Below, piece after piece: positions 59,889 through 64,000 of a stretch of 64,000 nucleotides of DNA (the stretch's first letter is position 1; each line of letters begins with the position of its first letter). The notes beneath the pieces are model-generated. The model saw nothing but the letters and a program-made list of their open reading frames with translations, made no database searches and was not told the origin of the DNA. This DNA comes from Thermodesulfobacteriota bacterium (lineage in GTDB: Bacteria; Desulfobacterota_D; UBA1144; Nemesobacterales; CSP1-2). The position numbers were made by a program, and so were the translations under genes. Where the stretch lies: NCBI GenBank assembly GCA_035559815.1, contig DATMAT010000023.1:248001-312000 (forward strand), written 5' to 3'.

Positions 59889-60351
59889 GTAAACGATTTA
59901 AAGAAACCGAAGGCAACCTCAGTTAAGGTGTAGGGTTTGTAATTGCAGCTATGTTTATTGAGTAAGAGGCTAAGCTAAACTTGTCCGAAATAATAGATTG
60001 GTTGTCGCTAAAAGAGAGCGGCCCTCGCGGAGGGGAGCCAGTATTGGTCTTGACTAAGGGTCTATGGTTCGACTCAGTTTATCTTGAGCGCAGTCGAAAG
60101 GCTCACCATGAAGGCAGATCTAAAACTCGCAGCAATACCTACCATGCCCTTCACCCTGAGCGGAGATGAAGGGTGAGCAGGTTAAAAAGCTATTTCAACA
60201 AATAGGATTAGGATGGCGATTGCACAGCAAACATAAGGGAGTGACCTGACTTTAAAAAGACGTTTTTAACATCTAAAGGCCTTGCTTTACTAGTATGAAC
60301 CCCTGGTTTCTAATATTTGGGACAGCAGCAAGGAGAAGTATTAAATAAGTC
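59889..60351. repeat. Intergenic region with TTCGACTC-type repeats
   Basis: 60060-60180 has GGTTCGACTCAGTTTATC, GCGCAGTCGAAAGGCTCACC and CCCTTCACCCTGAGCGGAG units, as at 20758-20880. The 62-codon frame at 59981 covers this repeat and is rejected. No gene is seen. Confidence 0.5.
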
Positions 60352-61329
60352 TTAAAGTATTTTCGATAGCACGATCTCGGCGCCCTCGTAGGGGTCTATC
60401 TCTCCGTTTTTAACCTGGTTTAAGACCCTTTTAATCTCTCCCTCTTTTAGCTTTTCCGAGATCTTGCGCTCGATAATTTCAGAGAGTATCTGGGAAAATT
60501 CTTCTTCCCTTCTTTTCTCCCTTTTTTCCCGGAGAAGGGTTCTTTCGCTCTGAAAAGCCTGGTGCTTTTCGATTTCTTCGACTAATTCCTTTATTCCCCG
60601 TCCTTCATGTGCCGAGGTAAGCATCACCGGAATAATCCAGTCATCCTCTCTAGGCTTCAGTGAAACCATGAACCTGATTTCCCTGGTGATTTTGTCCGCA
60701 CCCTCCCTGTCCGCCTTGTTGACTATGAAAATGTCCGCTATCTCCATAAGACCGGCTTTCATGGTTTGTACTACGTCGCCTGCTTCAGGTACCAGCACAA
60801 CCAGTACCGTGTCGGCAAGCTGGATGATATCAAGCTCAGTCTGACCTACCCCTACCGTTTCGATGATGATGTAATCCATTCCGAATGCGTCATAAAGCTT
60901 TATTATTTCCTTTGTCGCCCTGGACATCCCTCCATGGCTTCCCCTGCTTCCCAGGCTCCTTATGAATACATTCTCATCTAGTGCATGGTCCTGCATGCGG
61001 ATCCGGTCTCCCAGGACGGCTCCGCCGGTGAAGGGACTGGATGGGTCAACCGCCACCACCCCGACTTTCTTGTCTTTTTTTCGGTAGGATACAATCAATT
61101 CGTTTACTAAAGTGCTTTTTCCTGCTCCCGGGGGACCGGTAATACCGATTATGTAGGAATGTCCTAAGTCTCTTGGAGAGGCATTACTTGCCTTTGAATT
61201 TACCCTTTTGAGGATTTCAAAAACAGAAGAGTGCCTGCTTTCAACAAGCGTTATGAGACGCGCCAACGCCACCCGGTCGCCGCTCAGCATCCGGTCCACA
61301 AGCTCTAATTCTTTCTCAGAAATGGGCAT
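60352..61329 (-). CDS. meaB: MeaB/ArgK-type GTPase, methylmalonyl-CoA mutase chaperone
   Basis: 325 residues. P-loop GITGPPGAGKSTLVNELI (about 63-80), DPSSPFTGGAVLGDRIRMQDH (about 97-117), the Walker B-like IIETVGVGQTELDI and the NKAD base motif (about 207) are present. MeaB protects and reloads adenosylcobalamin on methylmalonyl-CoA mutase. The mutase is not in the window, but mce at 47916 fits the same pathway. Intact, single gene. Confidence 0.94.
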   Translation of the reverse strand: MPISEKELELVDRMLSGDRVALARLITLVESRHSSVFEILKRVNSKASNASPRDLGHSYIIGITGPPGAGKSTLVNELIVSYRKKDKKVGVVAVDPSSPFTGGAVLGDRIRMQDHALDENVFIRSLGSRGSHGGMSRATKEIIKLYDAFGMDYIIIETVGVGQTELDIIQLADTVLVVLVPEAGDVVQTMKAGLMEIADIFIVNKADREGADKITREIRFMVSLKPREDDWIIPVMLTSAHEGRGIKELVEEIEKHQAFQSERTLLREKREKRREEEFSQILSEIIERKISEKLKEGEIKRVLNQVKNGEIDPYEGAEIVLSKIL

Positions 61330-61403
61330 GGGAATACGATAAATTGGGGTAGGAGGTTTGTCAAAGTTATCTTAAGTGAGCATGCTATTAAGCATTTTGT
61401 TTA

Positions 61404-61820
61404 TTATCGCTCTTTGCTTCTACCTTTAGCCACGATAACATCAAACTCTTCCTTAGTAAGCGGCATGACGGAGAGGCGGCTCTGCTTGATGAGGGGAATA
61501 TTTTTTAAGCGTTTGTCGTTTTTGATTTCTTCCAAAGGAACCGGTTTCTTCAGGGTTTCGACCGGCTCAAGGTCGACCACCACCCATCTTTCATCGCTGG
61601 TAGTGGGGTCCTGGTAGGATTCCTTTGTGACCTTGGCGATTCCTACCACCTCGAGGCCCTCGTTGCTGTGGTAAAAAAGCACCAGGTCGCCCTTTTTCAT
61701 GTTATTCAAATTATTTCTGGCCTGAAAGTTCCTTACCCCATCCCAGTAGGTCCAGCCGTCTTTTAAAAACTGTTCCCAAGAGTATTTGAAAGGTTCTGAT
61801 TTCACCAGCCAGTAGTTCAT
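61404..61820 (-). CDS. EVE-domain protein
   Basis: 138 residues, a complete EVE domain. MNYWLVKSEPFKYSWEQF at the start, then WDGVRNFQARNNLNNMKKGD and LVLFYHSNEGLEVVGIAKV, match the PUA-like family that binds modified bases in RNA or DNA. Function in bacteria is unclear, though a link to modified-base sensing and defence has been proposed. It is a single gene between meaB and the metallophosphoesterase. Confidence 0.93.
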   Translation of the reverse strand: MNYWLVKSEPFKYSWEQFLKDGWTYWDGVRNFQARNNLNNMKKGDLVLFYHSNEGLEVVGIAKVTKESYQDPTTSDERWVVVDLEPVETLKKPVPLEEIKNDKRLKNIPLIKQSRLSVMPLTKEEFDVIVAKGRSKER

Positions 61821-61948
61821 GGGTTTATATTATAGAATGAAGAGCCATATATTTTCAACTTCAGGGTAAAGCGGTAGATGTATATTATTAATATCGTCAA
61901 TTCAGGGATTGGCTTGAACAAAATAAAAACTGGAATAAGGAAAATCCT

Positions 61949-63214
61949 ATGCCATTCATTCTAAAAATCGTTCTCTCGGTATCCATTATTTTCATCTTGG
62001 TGTATTCATACGTAAGCTCGAGGATAATAGGCGCGCTAAGGCTGATTACTGGCTGGAATCGCCACTATATAAAATTGGCAGTGTTAGCCATCGCAGTTTA
62101 CATTCTCATTTATCCACTTATCGCCCTTGCTACCTATTTCTCGGGCTCGGAGCATTTCTCGTCCGCAATTCGCGAGGGAAACAAGTTTATTGATTATGTC
62201 TTCATGTATCCATTCTGGCTCGGGGTTATTTTTGTCCTCCAGGCGGGTGTTCTATTTCTCTCCCTGGAAATCATAAGGTTCCTCGGTTCTTTGATATTCA
62301 AGCCAGAGATTATCAGGTTAGCCCATGCCTGGCTTGTGTTAGTGATTTCTGCTATATGTCTCGTCTACGTCCCGGCAAAGATATATTTCGACACAAAAAC
62401 GGTCAGGACTGAGCGGGTGCAAGTGATGATTCCGAACCTGCCTGAAAATTTAGACGGATTCAAAATAGCCCATATAAGCGACCTCCAGGCGGATAATAGG
62501 ACGGTCAGACCCAGGATGGAAAACTACATAAACGCCGTCAACAAACTGGCTCCCGACATAGTTGTATTCACGGGCGACCTGGTAACGTATGGCGAAGAAC
62601 ATATAGACATAGGGGCAGAAATGATGGGAAGGCTCAAGTCAAGATACGGAGTGTATGCCTGCTTGGGCGACCATGATTACTGGGCCAATCCGGAGATAGT
62701 TATGCGGAGTCTGAGAGAAGCCGGTGTAATTATTCTTGAGAATGAAGATTATACTCTCGATGTCAAGCCTGAAAAATCAGGGTTGATGGGGCTAGATATG
62801 GCGACCGAAGATGGCTCATTTACCGGAAGCACAAACATCCACATGACATTTGTGACAAACATCTATAGTAAGCGGCCGAACAAGGAAATTCTGAAGACCC
62901 TCGCCACTGAGGACACTGATCCCACTATCAAAATCTTTGTTACTCATCAGCCGTCGGATGGGCTTGTCCGGTTTGCAGCGAAAAACAATTACGACATTTT
63001 TCTTGCCGGGCATACACATGGGGGTCAGGTTGTTATCACGCTTTTCGGGGTCAAGCTCACTCCGGTTTTGTTTGAGACCAGCTTTTTATCCGGTCAATAT
63101 CGGTTTGATTCAATGTTTGTGAATGTAAATAACGGTCTCGGTCTGACCTTCTCCCCGGTTAGATATAATTCCCCGGCTACCGTTACCCTCATAGAATTGA
63201 AGAAGGGGTCTTAA
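61949..63214 (+). CDS. Membrane metallophosphoesterase (YkuE-like)
   Basis: 421 residues. Four to five membrane helices occupy about 1-145 (FILKIVLSVSIIFILVYSYV and others). The phosphoesterase domain has FKIAHISDLQADNRT (about 171), IVVFTGDLVTYGEEH (about 208), LGDHDYWANPE (about 236), VTHQPSDG and LAGHTHGGQVV (about 352). The first metal motif reads D-L-Q instead of the usual D-x-H and the third reads G-D-H-D for G-N-H-D; both variants are seen in a subgroup of these proteins. The active site faces the periplasm. Substrate unknown. Confidence 0.85.
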   Translation: MPFILKIVLSVSIIFILVYSYVSSRIIGALRLITGWNRHYIKLAVLAIAVYILIYPLIALATYFSGSEHFSSAIREGNKFIDYVFMYPFWLGVIFVLQAGVLFLSLEIIRFLGSLIFKPEIIRLAHAWLVLVISAICLVYVPAKIYFDTKTVRTERVQVMIPNLPENLDGFKIAHISDLQADNRTVRPRMENYINAVNKLAPDIVVFTGDLVTYGEEHIDIGAEMMGRLKSRYGVYACLGDHDYWANPEIVMRSLREAGVIILENEDYTLDVKPEKSGLMGLDMATEDGSFTGSTNIHMTFVTNIYSKRPNKEILKTLATEDTDPTIKIFVTHQPSDGLVRFAAKNNYDIFLAGHTHGGQVVITLFGVKLTPVLFETSFLSGQYRFDSMFVNVNNGLGLTFSPVRYNSPATVTLIELKKGS

Positions 63215-64000
63215 AAGGTTTAGTAATCAAGATTTATTCTGTCAGACAATGTCAGCAGGATTTTCTTCCTCTCTAAATTCTCAAGACTGTCACTTTGAGC
63301 CCTTAGATGCTTCAGAGTCAGCCCTAGCGGTAAAGCGAAGTAATATGCTTGGCAAAGTAATCTGATAAAAGGTGTCATTTCTTAAGGCTAAGATTTCTCC
63401 CCCATGAGATATGACCCCGTGGGATAGTAAAACTTATCCCACTGGTCTCATGTGGTCGAAATGCCTGTGCTAAGCAGTTTGACTAGTTCACTACTCGAAG
63501 GAACAGGGAGGTGGCCGAGATGACAAAGAGAAAGTCGAACTGACCGTCCAATTTGTTATCATTCCCGCGAGGCTTATCCTCGCGTACGCGGGGGTGGGAG
63601 TCCGCCGGTCTGTCATTCCCACGCAAGCGGGAATCCATTGTTTTGAGTATGGATCCCCGATTAATGCATTCGGGGATGACAACCAGGGTGGATCACCCGA
63701 TAAAGTTTGTCCCCGCACTCTTTTAGCCGGAACATTCAGGGCTGACATGCAGAGAGGGTTAAAGACGGGGGACCTAAGCTAAGAATAAATGGGTACTTTC
63801 ATTGTTTTCCCAGCGGATGAGTATCCGCTCATCCAGTCTTAATCGAAGGATGGGAATTCTTTAGGAGTTTGTCCTTCGATCCTCCTTAGAATAAATTCCT
63901 ATGAGGGAGCTTATGAGGAAGTCAGTTAAGTTCCAAGGGTTCTCACTTTCTTGTCATTCCGAACGCATGTGAGGAATCTTGAACTATAATAATGCTGGAA
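63215..64000. repeat. Terminal 786-bp intergenic region of hairpin repeats
   Basis: GGGGGTGGGAGTCCGCCGG, CATTCCCACGCAAGCGGGAATCC, split around short loops, and GGATCCCCGATTAATGCATTC with GGGGATGACA fill 63560-63760. 63815-63990 holds CATCC...TCGAAGGATGG and GTCATTCCGAACGCATGTGAGG units. These are the same families as at 10430-11165 and 28430-28560. No gene is supported. Confidence 0.6.

Noticed and set aside
59981-60169. 62-codon frame after pcm
   Set aside because: Most of it is the TTCGACTC-type repeat; no ribosome-binding site.
1-64000. Prophage, integrative element or insertion sequence with its own enzyme
   Set aside because: No integrase, transposase, capsid, terminase or att-like duplication next to a tRNA was found; the repeats seen carry no recombinase.

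Overview
This window is bacterial chromosome of moderate GC, with no rRNA, no integrase and no recognisable transposase. The gene complement (electron-transfer flavoprotein pair, methylmalonyl-CoA epimerase and MeaB, NAD-type isocitrate dehydrogenase-like protein, GGDEF/HD-GYP and PilZ signalling, LysM and lipoproteins, bS21, RNase G, frequent GTG/TTG starts behind clear Shine-Dalgarno sequences) suggests a diderm of the Deltaproteobacteria/Desulfobacterota sort or a related candidate phylum. That placement is an inference from gene content; no marker was compared.

Region 1 (1-9300) is an accessory, defence-rich region. It opens with the C-terminal end of a SAVED-domain protein (the cyclic-oligonucleotide sensor of CBASS and some type III CRISPR systems), cut by the window edge. 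A Cas4-Cas1 fusion and Cas2 follow, then a leader and a CRISPR array of 35 identical 36-bp repeats with 34 spacers (3065-5621). No interference genes are visible; they would have to lie left of the window or elsewhere. The distal end of the array does not stop cleanly. It runs into tandem ~155-bp elements with inverted-repeat arms, each preceded by the 3' end of a CRISPR repeat. A further copy with a degenerate full-length repeat lies 3 kb away. Between these copies sit two four-helix-bundle (IVS/S23-type) genes, an AbrB-PIN toxin-antitoxin pair and a MazEF pair. One four-helix gene can be compared with an 'empty site' inside the same window.

Region 2 (9300-33600) is mostly housekeeping and metabolic: YmdB-type phosphodiesterase, murI, etfBA, a LOG-family protein, a DMT transporter, an exported acetolactate decarboxylase, a SEC-C protein, a UbiB-type kinase, VapBC, a class-III aminotransferase, trpS, an acyl-CoA synthetase and mnmG. 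Three decayed genes lie here: a 5'-truncated SRPBCC gene, a 5'-truncated VapC and a frameshifted DUF488 gene. Gaps between genes are filled with several families of short hairpin repeats.

Region 3 (33600-49500) holds a GGDEF/HD-GYP protein with a damaged HD dyad, a triplicated-domain surface protein, and a tight mutL-gmhA-siroheme-yacG-ferritin-like-efp cluster. Next come tRNA-Ile2/Met(CAT), a zinc-ribbon protein, RNase H and RNase P RNA. A DUF389 membrane protein follows whose two halves join exactly at an A AAA AAG slippery heptamer, then CBS, PilZ, TatA, Mce and an isocitrate dehydrogenase-like protein. The EF-P carries Gln at position 34, where most EF-Ps have the modified Lys or Arg.

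Region 4 (49500-64000) contains a hotdog thioesterase, an AttEFGH-like ABC system (ATPase, giant FtsX-type permease, lipocalin-like AttH), a lipoprotein overlapping rpsU, RNase G, a LysM protein, an isoaspartyl methyltransferase with a hydrophobic N-terminus, MeaB, an EVE-domain protein and a membrane metallophosphoesterase. It ends in about 790 bp of hairpin repeats.

The strongest leads are: (a) the SAVED/Cas4-Cas1/CRISPR neighbourhood, whose spacers look antisense to phage mRNAs and often cover start codons; (b) the element-plus-repeat tandem array at the trailer, with an occupied/empty-site pair for a four-helix-bundle gene; (c) the dnaX-like slippery site in the DUF389 gene; (d) the Gln34 EF-P.
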